NCBI RefSeq assembly: GCF_009908315.1
Contig: NZ_JAAATW010000005.1
Location: forward strand, 62,001-126,000
Length of the DNA: 64,000 bases
Source of the DNA: Paragemmobacter ruber
GTDB taxonomy: Bacteria > Pseudomonadota > Alphaproteobacteria > Rhodobacterales > Rhodobacteraceae
Direction of reading: 5' to 3'
The position numbers and the translations under genes are program-made. The notes below the pieces were generated by a model. The model saw only the letters and a list, made by a program, of their open reading frames with translations, searched no databases and had not been told where the DNA came from. The stretch's first letter is position 1; the number at the start of each line of letters is the position of its first letter. Shown here piece by piece: positions 34,151 through 42,992 of the stretch.

Positions 34151-36267
34151 CAGATCGCCTTGACGTCGGTGTCGGGCGAAAGGGATTTGAAGATCTGCTT
34201 CACATTGATCTTGGTCGCGTCGTCCTTGAAGCCCGTGTCCTTGAACACCACGCGCAGGGGTTTGCGGGTGGCGAGCGTCTTGACCAGCGCCTCGTCCACG
34301 CCGTTGTCGAAACAGGCGATCAGGGCCGTGCCTGCGACGGTGAAGACGGTCTTGCCCTCCAGCGTCTCCCGCGTGATGGGCAGGGTCAGGTCAACGCCCC
34401 AGTCGAGCAGTACCTGGAACAGCAGGTCTTCGGCCGTGCGGCCCTGTTTGATGTTGTCCACGCGCAACAGCAGGTCGGCCTGTGTGGTGGCGTCGGGGGT
34501 GTAATAGACGTCGGCCATGTTCGAGCTGTCGATTTTCAGCACGCGAAAGCCCACATCCCGATTCCAGTCGTCCGAAACGCCGGAAGACAACACAGCCGCG
34601 CCAGCGCGGCGGATGCGTTCCTTCGATACTTCAGACAACACCAGTGGCCTATCAAGCTTCTTCATCAGCTTAATCGCAGCCTGAACGGTCTTCTTTGCAG
34701 TTCCGGTCGTGTTACGTTCTGCGTCTTCGAGGCTCTCTGGTAGCTGCACCATGATAAATCGGTGATTGCTTCCATAGGTAGCGTTAGCTCTAAGAACAGC
34801 CTCAGCGGTGCTGGCTGAACCCGCAAAGAAATCCATGATGATCCCAGAACGATCATTCGGGGTTACGTATTCGATCAATCTTGCAAGCTCGTCATGGTCT
34901 TTCGGGTTCGTAAAGACTTTGCCCTCCATTAGCTTTCGCAAGTATTTAACAGACACTTGGGATTGCTTGTAGAAATAGGACCCGCGAACCTGAGTTGCAA
35001 ATTCAGCGTCTTCGGTTTCGTCTTCTTCGTCCGTTTCCGAATCTTGATCGTCCAGCTGATCCTCTGCTTCACCGGGTGCAGGGCGAATGTGGGCCTTGCG
35101 GAAGGGTGGCTCTGTGTGGTCTTCACGAAACTCGACTAAACCAAGTTTGATTTGCCTTTGCATCTCGTCTGGCGAAGCATAGATCCAGCCGCGTTCTGGA
35201 ACGGCACAAGGCTGCTTAGTTACTGGATGGATTACATCATACCGAGGGCCATCGCCGCCCGGCCATGAGATATCACGATCACGCCAAGGGCCATACTTAT
35301 CCACACGCTTGTATCGCGCCCACTTCTTTGCAGGGTGACCTTTGGGCAGGTCGGAATACCATTGCGTTAAGCTCGTTTCGATGGTCTTGAAGTCGTCACC
35401 GTGTATAGCTCGCAGCCTCGTGAATTCGTCCCAGATATCACGGGCACCGGGCTTCTCTTCACGCCAAGACTCGTTTCTCTCTCTCAGCTTGGTGACGTTC
35501 TTTCCGAAAACCAGCATGTATTCGTGGCCAACCGAGAAGAACTTGGCATCGTTCTTCCGACCTTTTTCCCAAGTAAGCTGAGCGACAAAATTGCGCTCGC
35601 CAAAGACTTCGTCCAAAAGTTTACGCAGGGCTGCTTGTTCATAGTCGTCGATGCTGACAAGGATGATACCCTCATCCATCAATAGACGTTTTGCCACAGA
35701 CAAGCGGGAATACATCATCGACATCCAGTCAGAATGATACCGCCCTCTGGTTTCGGGGTTTGATACAAGTTGCCCACCTTGAGCGTCGCGTTCGCCCGCC
35801 TTTTCTTCTTGTTCTTTTTGGCTACTCGCGAAGTTGTCTTTATAGATGAAGTCCTTCCCCGTATTGTAGGGCGGGTCGATATAGATCATCTTGACCTTGC
35901 CCAAATACGTCTCTTGCAGCAGCTTCAGTGCCTCAAGATTATCGCCTTCGATGAACAGGTTGCGGGTGGTGTCGAAATCTACCGACTCCGGCCGTACGGG
36001 CCGCAGGGTTTTCGCTATCGGCGCATTGGCCGTGATCAGCGCCTGCCGCTTGCCCGGCCAGTCCAGATGATACCGCTCTTGCGGACCATCCACGATGCTG
36101 TCCGACAGCTCCTGCCGCAGCAGGTCGAAGTCGATCATTCGGCGCAGGGTGCCGTCTGGCCCCTTGGCCTCGGTCACGCAACCGGGGAACAGGGCTGCAA
36201 TGCGGTCGACATTCTGCGCCGTCAGGTCGGGGCTGTGCATCTTCAGTTTCTCGATGTCGTCGGTCAT
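34150..36267 (-). CDS. Type III-like DNA adenine methyltransferase (Mod)
   Basis: 705 residues from the ATG at 36267, which overlaps the upstream stop (ATGA); the open frame to 36573 is out of context. Catalytic motif IV is DPPYN at residues 131-135, and the AdoMet motif I, DFFAGSAST, follows near 479, giving the beta-class order used by type III Mod enzymes. The last residue pair of the usual FxGxG is changed to GSA. Between them is the target recognition region, which has a very acidic stretch near 402-422 (EDQLDDQDSETDEEDETEDAE). It should modify adenine N6 and protect DNA from the Res-like partner. Confidence 0.93.
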   Translation of the reverse strand: MTDDIEKLKMHSPDLTAQNVDRIAALFPGCVTEAKGPDGTLRRMIDFDLLRQELSDSIVDGPQERYHLDWPGKRQALITANAPIAKTLRPVRPESVDFDTTRNLFIEGDNLEALKLLQETYLGKVKMIYIDPPYNTGKDFIYKDNFASSQKEQEEKAGERDAQGGQLVSNPETRGRYHSDWMSMMYSRLSVAKRLLMDEGIILVSIDDYEQAALRKLLDEVFGERNFVAQLTWEKGRKNDAKFFSVGHEYMLVFGKNVTKLRERNESWREEKPGARDIWDEFTRLRAIHGDDFKTIETSLTQWYSDLPKGHPAKKWARYKRVDKYGPWRDRDISWPGGDGPRYDVIHPVTKQPCAVPERGWIYASPDEMQRQIKLGLVEFREDHTEPPFRKAHIRPAPGEAEDQLDDQDSETDEEDETEDAEFATQVRGSYFYKQSQVSVKYLRKLMEGKVFTNPKDHDELARLIEYVTPNDRSGIIMDFFAGSASTAEAVLRANATYGSNHRFIMVQLPESLEDAERNTTGTAKKTVQAAIKLMKKLDRPLVLSEVSKERIRRAGAAVLSSGVSDDWNRDVGFRVLKIDSSNMADVYYTPDATTQADLLLRVDNIKQGRTAEDLLFQVLLDWGVDLTLPITRETLEGKTVFTVAGTALIACFDNGVDEALVKTLATRKPLRVVFKDTGFKDDATKINVKQIFKSLSPDTDVKAI

Positions 36268-36926
36268 CCCGCGCCCCCGTTTTTCAAGTACTCGAATTCT
36301 GCCTGTGCCTTGGCCAGTTGGCCGTGCAAGGTCAGTTTGATGTTGAACTGTGTCTCGCGCTGCATCTTGGTTTGCAGAGCGTTGATTTCTTTCTCTTTTG
36401 CCCTGATTGCGGCCGCGCGCGCAAGGCGCGTTTCCACATCCTCGCCCGCCTGAGCCGTCACGGGGATGAAGGGGGCCAGCATACCGTCGTAAAGCGCCCT
36501 CATGTTCACTGCGACAGGCAGGGGTGCGCGGCTGGTGGTACGGGGCGCGCGCAGGGGATCGTGGATCACCCATTTGCCGGCCTCGGCCCCAGACGGGCGC
36601 TTGTAGGCGGCGGCGGGCTCCACCTGCGCGCCGTGGTAGATCTCGAAGATCAGCGGAAAGGGAATCGCCCGGTCGATCGCGCGCAGGACATCGTCATGGA
36701 TGCTATCGCCCTTGGGCGTCAGGTGAATGACCTGAATTTCCGGCACGGCCTTGGTGGCGGGCAGGTTCAGGGTTTCGGGGGCAAGTTTGTGCGCCCAAAG
36801 GATCTGGTCCACTTCGCGCGTGAACCGCTCGCGCAGGGCGGTACTGGCGCCAGCTCCGTCATAGATGCGGGTCTTGGGGATGACGCGCTTGAGTGCCGTC
36901 TGGGGCGGGTAGTGGTACAGCGTCAT
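36264..36926 (-). CDS. DUF4391 domain protein
   Basis: 220 residues from the ATG overlapping the helicase stop (ATGA); the longer frame to 37169 is antisense-like noise. It has alternating strands and helices (PETLNLPATKAVPEIQVIHLTP, IPFPLIFEIYHG) and a C-terminal coiled coil (about 160-215, rich in Lys, Glu and Gln). This matches DUF4391 proteins, which are found between SNF2-type helicase and methyltransferase genes in defence operons. The biochemical role is unknown. Four-base overlaps on both sides show tight translational coupling with its partners. Confidence 0.8.
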   Translation of the reverse strand: MTLYHYPPQTALKRVIPKTRIYDGAGASTALRERFTREVDQILWAHKLAPETLNLPATKAVPEIQVIHLTPKGDSIHDDVLRAIDRAIPFPLIFEIYHGAQVEPAAAYKRPSGAEAGKWVIHDPLRAPRTTSRAPLPVAVNMRALYDGMLAPFIPVTAQAGEDVETRLARAAAIRAKEKEINALQTKMQRETQFNIKLTLHGQLAKAQAEFEYLKNGGAG

Positions 36927-39900
36927 GGGTCGCGGACCACGATGAAGGCGATAAGCTCGAAATCCTGCAGCCCCGCGATGGTCTGGGTCAGCGCCGTGGT
37001 GTGCCCGCCCGAAAATAGGCTGTCTAGGTCGCGCTCTTCCTTCACCTCGATCATCGAGCGGATGGCGTCGTTCAGCAGGGTTGAATAGGTGTCCATCCTG
37101 CGCCCGTCCTGCGTCTCCGCGTTGAAGGCGGCGCAAAGGTCGCGGATGGGCTGCGTGACCCCCTTGCATCCGGTGCGCACCAGATCGAGCAGGCGTTTTA
37201 CCTGCGTCTGGTCGGCGATGATCTGGCCGCTCTGGCTGATGTAGATCAGGTAATAGGGGTGCAGGCGGTTCATCTGGTTGATGTTCACGCTGTCATGGAT
37301 ATTGCGCAGCGCAAAGATGACGCCCGCGTGCAGGCCACGTGCCGGATCCGACGGGATGACCGTGTGCAACCCATGGGGCATGCGCGGCAGGTCTTCGTGG
37401 GTTTTCAGGTAGTTGAGAAGGTCCATCCGGAAATCGTTGAGGCCAAGGTCGGTGATGGAAATGCCGGTCTTGACGTCTTCGAGCTCGATCACCTCGTTCT
37501 GGAGGCGCTGAAGCTGGTCCTTGCGATAGGCCACGTCGCTGCTCTTGGCGGTCAGCACGTTGTCCTCACCGGTGCCCGCCATATCGACGATGTGCATGCG
37601 GTTTTCGACCCGCTCCTTGAGGTTGATGTACTCGTCCAGGCTGATGTCCGGCCAGTAATTGGACAGCTGGATTTGGGTGTTGGGTGACCCGATGCGGTCG
37701 ATCCGGCCAAAGCGCTGGACGATGCGGACGGGGTTCCAGTGGATGTCGTAGTTGATCAGGTAGTCACAGTCCTGGAGGTTCTGGCCTTCGGATATGCAGT
37801 CGGTCCCGATCAGGATGTCCAGCACGGCGGGATCATCCGGCATGATCTTGTCCTTCTCCTTGGCGCGTGGAGAAAAGAGGGTCAGGACGGACTGGAAGTC
37901 GTAGAATTTCTTGAGCGTCGTCTTGGGGTTGCCGGAGCCGGTGACGATACCGGTGTGGACGTTCTGCGCCCTTGCGAAATGCGGGGCGAGTTGGTCGAAG
38001 AGGTAATTCGCAGTGTCTGCATAGGCAGTGAATACGATCACCTTGCGATTGCCGGGATTCAGGGGGTTGGCCATCTTGCCCGCGATTTCCGCGATCAGAT
38101 GCTGCAGTTTCGCATCGTCGCCAGGGGTGACGCGCTCCATCTCGCCTATCAGGCCGTCGATGATGATCTTGTCGACGGACAGCTCCTGTTTCCAGGCCGT
38201 GATGTCCATGTCGGCGAGGTCAATCTTGATCTTCTTGCCGACAGAGAAATCGGCGAAATCCTCGTCCTCATCCGCGATGGCCTCGAGGTCAATATCCAAG
38301 TCTTCCACCGTCGCCGCCCCGCCCGAGGCTTCAAACCGCGCAATCGCATCGAGTGTGCGACCGATGTTCCCGGACAAGGCCCCAAGGGTCATCCGGAAGG
38401 CATGGACAGAGCTTTCCAAGCGCTTGAGCAGGTTGGTGGTCATCAGCGCCTGAAGGCTTTTCTCACGGTCCGCCTGTTTCAGCGTGCCTTTGCCACCCTC
38501 TGTCTTGGTGTCGTAGAGATCTTCATACTTCTTCAACCGACTGGGCTGGATATAATTGACCGGCGCATAGACGGCCATTTTCAGATCACTGAGCCTCGAA
38601 AAGATCTTGTTGAAGCCTATGACATCTGGCCGCTGGGTGATCGGTAGATGGTGTGACAGGGGCTTTAGTCGAGCCGGGAATTTCCCGATATCGGCTGTGT
38701 CATAGAAGGTCTCGATATGCTTGCGTGAACGGGCGATGGTGACCGCATCGAGGAGCTCGAAGAAGTCGAAATCCAATGATCTCAGGATTGCCGCTGGGGT
38801 ACGTTTTTCGGGCGGTAGGTTGGACCATGCGTTGAACGCGGTCTGCGCACGACGGAAGATTTCCTCGACACTTGTCTTGGTCTTGAGGTTTTTGCTCAGT
38901 GCGTCGGAGTGCCCCTCATACGCAAGGGCCAGCTGGTTGCGAAGATCGGTGAACCGGTTGTTCACTGGAGTTGCAGAAAGCATCAGGACTTTGGTTTTCA
39001 CCCCAGCCTTGATGACCTTGTTCATCAGGCGCTGATACCGGGTCTCGCGGTCCTTGTAGACGTCATTGTTTCGGAAGTTGTGGGACTCATCGATTACCAC
39101 AAGATCGTAGTTTCCCCAGTTCACCCGGTCCAGGCGCATGCCGAAGGACTCGCCAGATGTGCGCGACAGGTCGGTGTGGCACAACACGTCGTAGCGGAAG
39201 CGATCCTTGGCAAAGATGTTGGTTGTCAGATTGGCGTTATAGTTGCGCCAGTTGTCCGCTAGCTTTTTGGGACAAAGAACCAGCACATCCTTGTTGCGCA
39301 ACTCATAGTATTTGATCACCGCCAAGGCTGTGAACGTCTTCCCCAAGCCGACCGAATCCGCAAGGATGCAGCCGTTGTAGGTCTCAAGCTTGTTGATCAC
39401 CCCAACGGCAGCGTCGCGCTGGTAATTGAAGAGCTTCTGCCAGACGAGGCTTTCTAGATAACCCGTTTTGTCCTTGGGCAGAACATCCTCGTCGATCTCG
39501 CTCAGGAAATCACTGAACAGGTTATAGAGGATCAGGAAGTACACACGTTCGGCTGGATTCTCCTGATAAACTGACTCGATATGCTCCAACACCTCGGCCG
39601 TCACATCGCGAAGCTTCTCCTGATCGTGCCAGATCTGATCGAAGAGGTTCAGGTAGGTCTGCGCAAACTGCGGTTCATCCATTACCTGTGTGTAACTGGA
39701 TACCGCATCTCCACGCTGATACCCAAGATCAACAGCGGTGAAGCCCGAAAGGGGCATGTAGGCTGTCTCGGTTCCTGACTTTTGAATATGGGCGAATTGC
39801 TGCATGGGCGCGGCGGTCGCGTTCGATTTGAACCGCGCTTTTTTACGGATCCACTCGGCACACTCGCGCGCGACGGCACGCTGAGTCATCTTGTTGCGGA

Positions 39901-40183
39901 GCTGGATCTCGAATTCACTGCCGGATAGAGTCCCTTCCGAACGCGCCAGTGGGATAAAAAACTCGCGTCGTTCTTTCTTGAGGCGATCGACCGCGCCGTT
40001 TGGGACGAAGGTCGGCGAGGTAAAGATGAATTCGAATTCTTTCAGCCTGCCCAGCTCAGATTTCAGGGCATCAAAGGCATAAATTGAAAAACACGCAGCC
40101 GCGATACGGCACTTCGAAGCCCCTGCTAGCTCTCGCTTCATGTCATCGCCCAAAAGGGTCGTGGTGTTATCGACAATCCGCAA
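36923..40183 (-). CDS. SNF2-family helicase with PLD-like N-terminal domain
   Basis: 1086 residues from a TTG with AAGGGGGG upstream; an ATG at 40141 is an alternative. The N-terminal 130 residues (ASKCRIAAACFSIYAFDAL, FEFIFTSPTF) resemble a phospholipase D-like module. The SF2 core follows, with ADSVGLGKTFTAL (Walker A near 276) and VVIDESHNFRNND (DESH near 365), then SATPVNN and the C-terminal ISEGQNLQDCDYLINYDIHWNP and VQRFGRIDRIGS motifs. It is an ATP-driven DNA translocase. First gene of the five-gene restriction-like unit, so probably the motor for DNA sensing or remodelling. Confidence 0.9.
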   Translation of the reverse strand: MRIVDNTTTLLGDDMKRELAGASKCRIAAACFSIYAFDALKSELGRLKEFEFIFTSPTFVPNGAVDRLKKERREFFIPLARSEGTLSGSEFEIQLRNKMTQRAVARECAEWIRKKARFKSNATAAPMQQFAHIQKSGTETAYMPLSGFTAVDLGYQRGDAVSSYTQVMDEPQFAQTYLNLFDQIWHDQEKLRDVTAEVLEHIESVYQENPAERVYFLILYNLFSDFLSEIDEDVLPKDKTGYLESLVWQKLFNYQRDAAVGVINKLETYNGCILADSVGLGKTFTALAVIKYYELRNKDVLVLCPKKLADNWRNYNANLTTNIFAKDRFRYDVLCHTDLSRTSGESFGMRLDRVNWGNYDLVVIDESHNFRNNDVYKDRETRYQRLMNKVIKAGVKTKVLMLSATPVNNRFTDLRNQLALAYEGHSDALSKNLKTKTSVEEIFRRAQTAFNAWSNLPPEKRTPAAILRSLDFDFFELLDAVTIARSRKHIETFYDTADIGKFPARLKPLSHHLPITQRPDVIGFNKIFSRLSDLKMAVYAPVNYIQPSRLKKYEDLYDTKTEGGKGTLKQADREKSLQALMTTNLLKRLESSVHAFRMTLGALSGNIGRTLDAIARFEASGGAATVEDLDIDLEAIADEDEDFADFSVGKKIKIDLADMDITAWKQELSVDKIIIDGLIGEMERVTPGDDAKLQHLIAEIAGKMANPLNPGNRKVIVFTAYADTANYLFDQLAPHFARAQNVHTGIVTGSGNPKTTLKKFYDFQSVLTLFSPRAKEKDKIMPDDPAVLDILIGTDCISEGQNLQDCDYLINYDIHWNPVRIVQRFGRIDRIGSPNTQIQLSNYWPDISLDEYINLKERVENRMHIVDMAGTGEDNVLTAKSSDVAYRKDQLQRLQNEVIELEDVKTGISITDLGLNDFRMDLLNYLKTHEDLPRMPHGLHTVIPSDPARGLHAGVIFALRNIHDSVNINQMNRLHPYYLIYISQSGQIIADQTQVKRLLDLVRTGCKGVTQPIRDLCAAFNAETQDGRRMDTYSTLLNDAIRSMIEVKEERDLDSLFSGGHTTALTQTIAGLQDFELIAFIVVRDP

Positions 40184-40316
40184 GAGTTCCCCCCCTTATG
40201 ATGCAGAGCTAAAGCCTCAACACCCTACTGTGACAGTCGTGATGTGCAACGCCTTCACAGCATCCCATCGATCGATCTCACAAACCCGTTCCGATTAGAG
40301 TTGCGGGGCAAGCAGA

Positions 40317-40652
40317 TTAGTACGCTCCTTGGCCTTTTGGTGATGCGTGACGTTCTCGCGCGCCTTCGACGAGCGGTATGCTTGCCGTCGTGCAGCCCAT
40401 GTCGGCAAGGAAGCTGACAAGGCCGACAATGGTCTTGAAGTCACGCAGCTTGAGGAGGCTTCGGCTCGTGACCAGCATCTTGTCGGGCCGCCCATCCGAT
40501 GCAATGGCCCGGATAACCCAAACACCGTACCAGCTGTTGTGGCGCTTCTCTGCACCCTCCTTGCAAACCACTTCGATGACGTAGCCCTCGGTCAAGAGGC
40601 CACGTAGCCCGTCTTCTGTGACCACATTCGGTGTTTCGTCCATCGTGGCCAT
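40317..40652 (-). CDS. Small protein, paralogue of the gene at 42993
   Basis: 111 residues from the ATG at 40652; a longer frame to 40739 adds residues not shared with its paralogue, so the shorter start is preferred. It aligns throughout with the protein at 42993-43376: both have PNVVTE, a YGVW strand, LVTSR or LVTAR, RDFKT or REFKT, VSF, and a final PLV motif. The predicted fold is alpha/beta. Family unknown. It is encoded at the border between the defence operon and the conjugation accessory genes. Confidence 0.75.
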   Translation of the reverse strand: MATMDETPNVVTEDGLRGLLTEGYVIEVVCKEGAEKRHNSWYGVWVIRAIASDGRPDKMLVTSRSLLKLRDFKTIVGLVSFLADMGCTTASIPLVEGARERHASPKGQGAY

Positions 40653-40838
40653 GCGGTGTAGGTTCTTCTTCTGCCAGAGGAACGGATTGAGGCAGACAAG
40701 ATCACAAGCCAGATGACGATACAACATAAATGAAGACAAAAAGACACCTACGACCTTATATCCCCAATGCGATGGATGACGCCGTCACCAAGCGCTGTGT
40801 CCAAGCATCACCACGGACGCCAGTATCATTACCGTTGC

Positions 40839-40857
40839 GATAGTATATTTTCGTATG
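40839..40857 (+). promoter_or_regulatory. AT-rich motif shared with 42915-42933
   Basis: GATAGTATATTTTCGTATG matches the second copy at 14 of 19 positions. It lies 33 bp upstream of the secreted protein gene at 40891, in an AT-rich intergenic stretch (40653-40890, otherwise without visible genes). It may hold a -10 element or a regulator site. Confidence 0.35.
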
Positions 40858-40890
40858 TATGCTAGGTGAAGATCGCCGAGGGTCTTTGCC

Positions 40891-41646
40891 ATGCGTGTCC
40901 AAGTCAAAAACCTCCTGAAGGTCGCCTTGCCGGCTCTCGCCTTGGCCGGTCCGATATCTCCGACGCAAGCAAGCGCCCAAACCTATCCGATCGACTGCGC
41001 CATCCTGTTGTGCCTGTCCGGCGGGTGGCCAGCTTCCGTGCCATGCGCCCGGGCGCGGGCCGAGTTCATCCGGCGCATCACACCTTGGCCGGTGGAGCCG
41101 CCGCTCCAGATCTGGCGCTGCCCGATGGGTGCCTCTTTCGATGGACCTGCCAGGTCGCGGCCGACGGACCGGCTCATCGATGTGCTGTTCCACGGCGCTG
41201 AGACGCGACCCAACTTTTCTTCCCCAGTCCTTGACCATGCCGCTCTCGGTGATGACAGGCTCGATGTCGAAGGCCTGAACGCCACTTGGGGCAACTTGGT
41301 GATGGCTGATTACGCCCTTCATCTCGCCCAAGACCGCGCCGACATCGACATCAGCGGGCCTGAGTTCAACTTCGTGCGCTCTATTCGTGTGTTCGATGTC
41401 CGTCACGCATGGCAACGGGAATCCGGCCAAGACGGAGACTGCAACCGGAGCGCGACGGTCGTACTCGGCTCCTACGGCACACAGGGCGACTTTTCGTGGA
41501 GCGCATCTTCACCCGCAGCGCTCCCTGCTGCGCATGTCGGTCTCGAGGGATGGGGCGAGCACTGCCCGGGGATCTGGCACAGATCCGTCTTTGTGGAGTG
41601 GCGCGATTACAGCGGGACTTACGGCTTCGAGCAGGTCAATTACTGA
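40891..41646 (+). CDS. Secreted Cys-containing protein, unknown function
   Basis: 251 residues. A signal peptide (VALPALALAGPISPTQASAQ) is followed by CAILLCLSGGWPASVPCARARAEFIRRITPWPVEPPLQIWRCP, with four cysteines in the first 50 mature residues. The C-terminal half has an HVGLEGWGEHCPGIWHRS segment. No enzyme motif is recognised. It lies before the virB cluster and alongside the paralogous small genes, so it is probably a conjugation-associated accessory protein of the envelope. Only 32 bp separate its start from the AT-rich motif. Confidence 0.65.
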   Translation: MRVQVKNLLKVALPALALAGPISPTQASAQTYPIDCAILLCLSGGWPASVPCARARAEFIRRITPWPVEPPLQIWRCPMGASFDGPARSRPTDRLIDVLFHGAETRPNFSSPVLDHAALGDDRLDVEGLNATWGNLVMADYALHLAQDRADIDISGPEFNFVRSIRVFDVRHAWQRESGQDGDCNRSATVVLGSYGTQGDFSWSASSPAALPAAHVGLEGWGEHCPGIWHRSVFVEWRDYSGTYGFEQVNY

Positions 41647-41753
41647 CGCTGCGCTGCTGCGAGGCAGGGCGGGCTCACGAACGAATTGACCCGGTACCAC
41701 ACGCACCAGCGGTGGCATATGGTCTGAGCCCGTGAAGCCCGTTGTCGTCCATG

Positions 41754-41978
41754 TCAGTCGCCGAGACAGGGCAGCTGCGTGAGAGACGCGAAGTCGATCT
41801 CGGCTTTGTCGGCGTCGCAAAGATCCGGGCAAAGCTTCGAAACGCGCTGTGGCCCGTGCGCGTCCCAACGGACTGCAAGCGCGCCTGTGTTCCAGCGATA
41901 AACCCAACCGACAATACTGCTCTGATCGGCTGCAATCAAATTGGCGATTGCAACGGCTTCGACCATATCTTCCTTCAC
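41754..41978 (-). CDS. Small hypothetical protein downstream of the XRE regulator
   Basis: 74 residues from a GTG; an ATG four codons later is also possible. The sequence (VAIANLIAADQSSIVGWVYRWNTGALAVRW) could form a compact strand-helix domain, and it has cysteines near the end (CPDLCD). It is 171 bp downstream of the XRE gene on the same strand and could be cotranscribed with it. No family is recognised and the coding call rests on composition and context. Confidence 0.45.
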   Translation of the reverse strand: MKEDMVEAVAIANLIAADQSSIVGWVYRWNTGALAVRWDAHGPQRVSKLCPDLCDADKAEIDFASLTQLPCLGD

Positions 41979-42149
41979 TGGCTACCGACCTTCTAGAATT
42001 GGGCTGTGCGGATTGCAGCCCCGCCTTCCTTGGGCACGTGCTGCAGCGGCATGCTGGGTTTCCTGGAAATGGGTTGGGTGTTCGGCTTTGCGGCACCGGC
42101 ACTCACGCCGGGAGGCGTCATATGTTTGGCGCGCGATGCACGGACCGGC

Positions 42150-42416
42150 TCAAATCCGATGGTCGGACTCCGTGGCGCCTTCAACGATCGCCAAAACCTC
42201 GAATGGGTCAAAGCCAATGGCGCGGGCGAGGACGACCAGTTCGACGACGTCGATCCGGCGCTGGCCGCTTTCAATGCGCGCCACGAGGGATTGATGGCAC
42301 TTGAGCTTTGCCGCCAGCTCTTCTTGACCGAGACCTGCCTTGATGCGGGCCTCGACAAGAGCCTTGCAGAGGGCAACCTGTCCCGTGCTTCTGATTGTTC
42401 TCGCCACGCGCCACAC
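42150..42416 (-). CDS. XRE-family helix-turn-helix regulator
   Basis: 88 residues from a GTG (GTG TGG CGC). The helix-turn-helix reads LVEARIKAGLGQEELAAKLKCHQSLVARIESGQRRIDVVEL (about residues 20-60, quoted in parts here as AGLGQEELAAKL and SLVARIESGQRRI), which is a classic Cro/C1-type domain. It probably represses its own promoter, since a perfect inverted repeat lies just upstream (42450-42468). It may control the flanking conjugation genes. Confidence 0.88.
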   Translation of the reverse strand: MWRVARTIRSTGQVALCKALVEARIKAGLGQEELAAKLKCHQSLVARIESGQRRIDVVELVVLARAIGFDPFEVLAIVEGATESDHRI

Positions 42417-42449
42417 ACCTTTTGTGACGTCGCTAGCGGAGGAAATCTG

Positions 42450-42468
42450 TTATCTAAAAAGTAGATAA
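42450..42468. promoter_or_regulatory. Inverted repeat operator upstream of the XRE gene
   Basis: TTATCTAAAAAGTAGATAA is a perfect dyad: TTATCTA and TAGATAA around AAAAG. It lies 34-52 bp upstream of the XRE start and overlaps AT-rich promoter sequence. Position and symmetry fit autoregulation by the XRE protein. Confidence 0.65.
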
Positions 42469-42531
42469 GTGAGGGTGTTATCGGCGTCGGGGTTCCATGG
42501 GGTGCGAGTCTGATGCTCCCCTCGAAGCCCA

Positions 42532-42825
42532 TCAATCCCCTACCATTTGCAGGAACCGACCATACTCCTCGCTGACCTCCCGCGCTTCCTCGAAAGCGCG
42601 GGCGCGCTCGCTGTCGAGACAGCGGAAGTAGCGCTGGATGTCCTCGATGTAGGTTTCGAAATCGCCCCGAATGAGGTCGGCATAGTCACGTGCCGCTTGC
42701 GAATCGCTGGGGAGGAAGGGACGGGGCGGCGCGAGGCAGGACGCCGCCACACCAGCTCCCGGGAGGCAGGCAAGAATGACCATAGCTTGCAAGCCGATTG
42801 GGCCCGTCAACCTTGGGTTTCTCAA
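42532..42825 (-). CDS. Small secreted protein, unknown function
   Basis: 97 residues. An N-terminal signal segment (LQAMVILACLPGAGVAAS) is followed by a helical mature part (ARDYADLIRGDFETYIEDIQRYFRCLDSERARAFEEAREVSEEY). Such small exported helical proteins are common near T4SS genes in Rhodobacteraceae plasmids. It is on the minus strand, upstream of the XRE gene and divergent from the virB cluster, sharing the intergenic 42826-42992 with the paralogue gene. Function unknown. Confidence 0.65.
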   Translation of the reverse strand: MRNPRLTGPIGLQAMVILACLPGAGVAASCLAPPRPFLPSDSQAARDYADLIRGDFETYIEDIQRYFRCLDSERARAFEEAREVSEEYGRFLQMVGD

Positions 42826-42914
42826 ACCTGTTATCTCCTTGAACGCGGAGGTGGACCGTGGCTACTGTTTGCGTGCCAAGCTACAGCAAGGGCATGATAT
42901 TATATCTTGCCGCT

Positions 42915-42933
42915 GATAATATAGTATCGTAAC
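42915..42933 (+). promoter_or_regulatory. AT-rich motif shared with 40839-40857
   Basis: GATAATATAGTATCGTAAC matches the copy at 40839 at 14 of 19 positions. It is 59 bp upstream of the paralogue gene that leads into the virB cluster, and it may mark that cluster's promoter or a common regulator site. Confidence 0.35.
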
Positions 42934-42992
42934 TCTGGGCTTCAAGTGGGAATGCCTTGGGTTGCGCCATCGAAGAAAGCGTGAGCCGGGCC

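Noticed and set aside
41849-42464. Open frames on both strands around the XRE gene (for example 42006-42464 plus)
   Set aside because: They overlap the XRE gene in other frames and have low-complexity or Arg/Ser-rich products.
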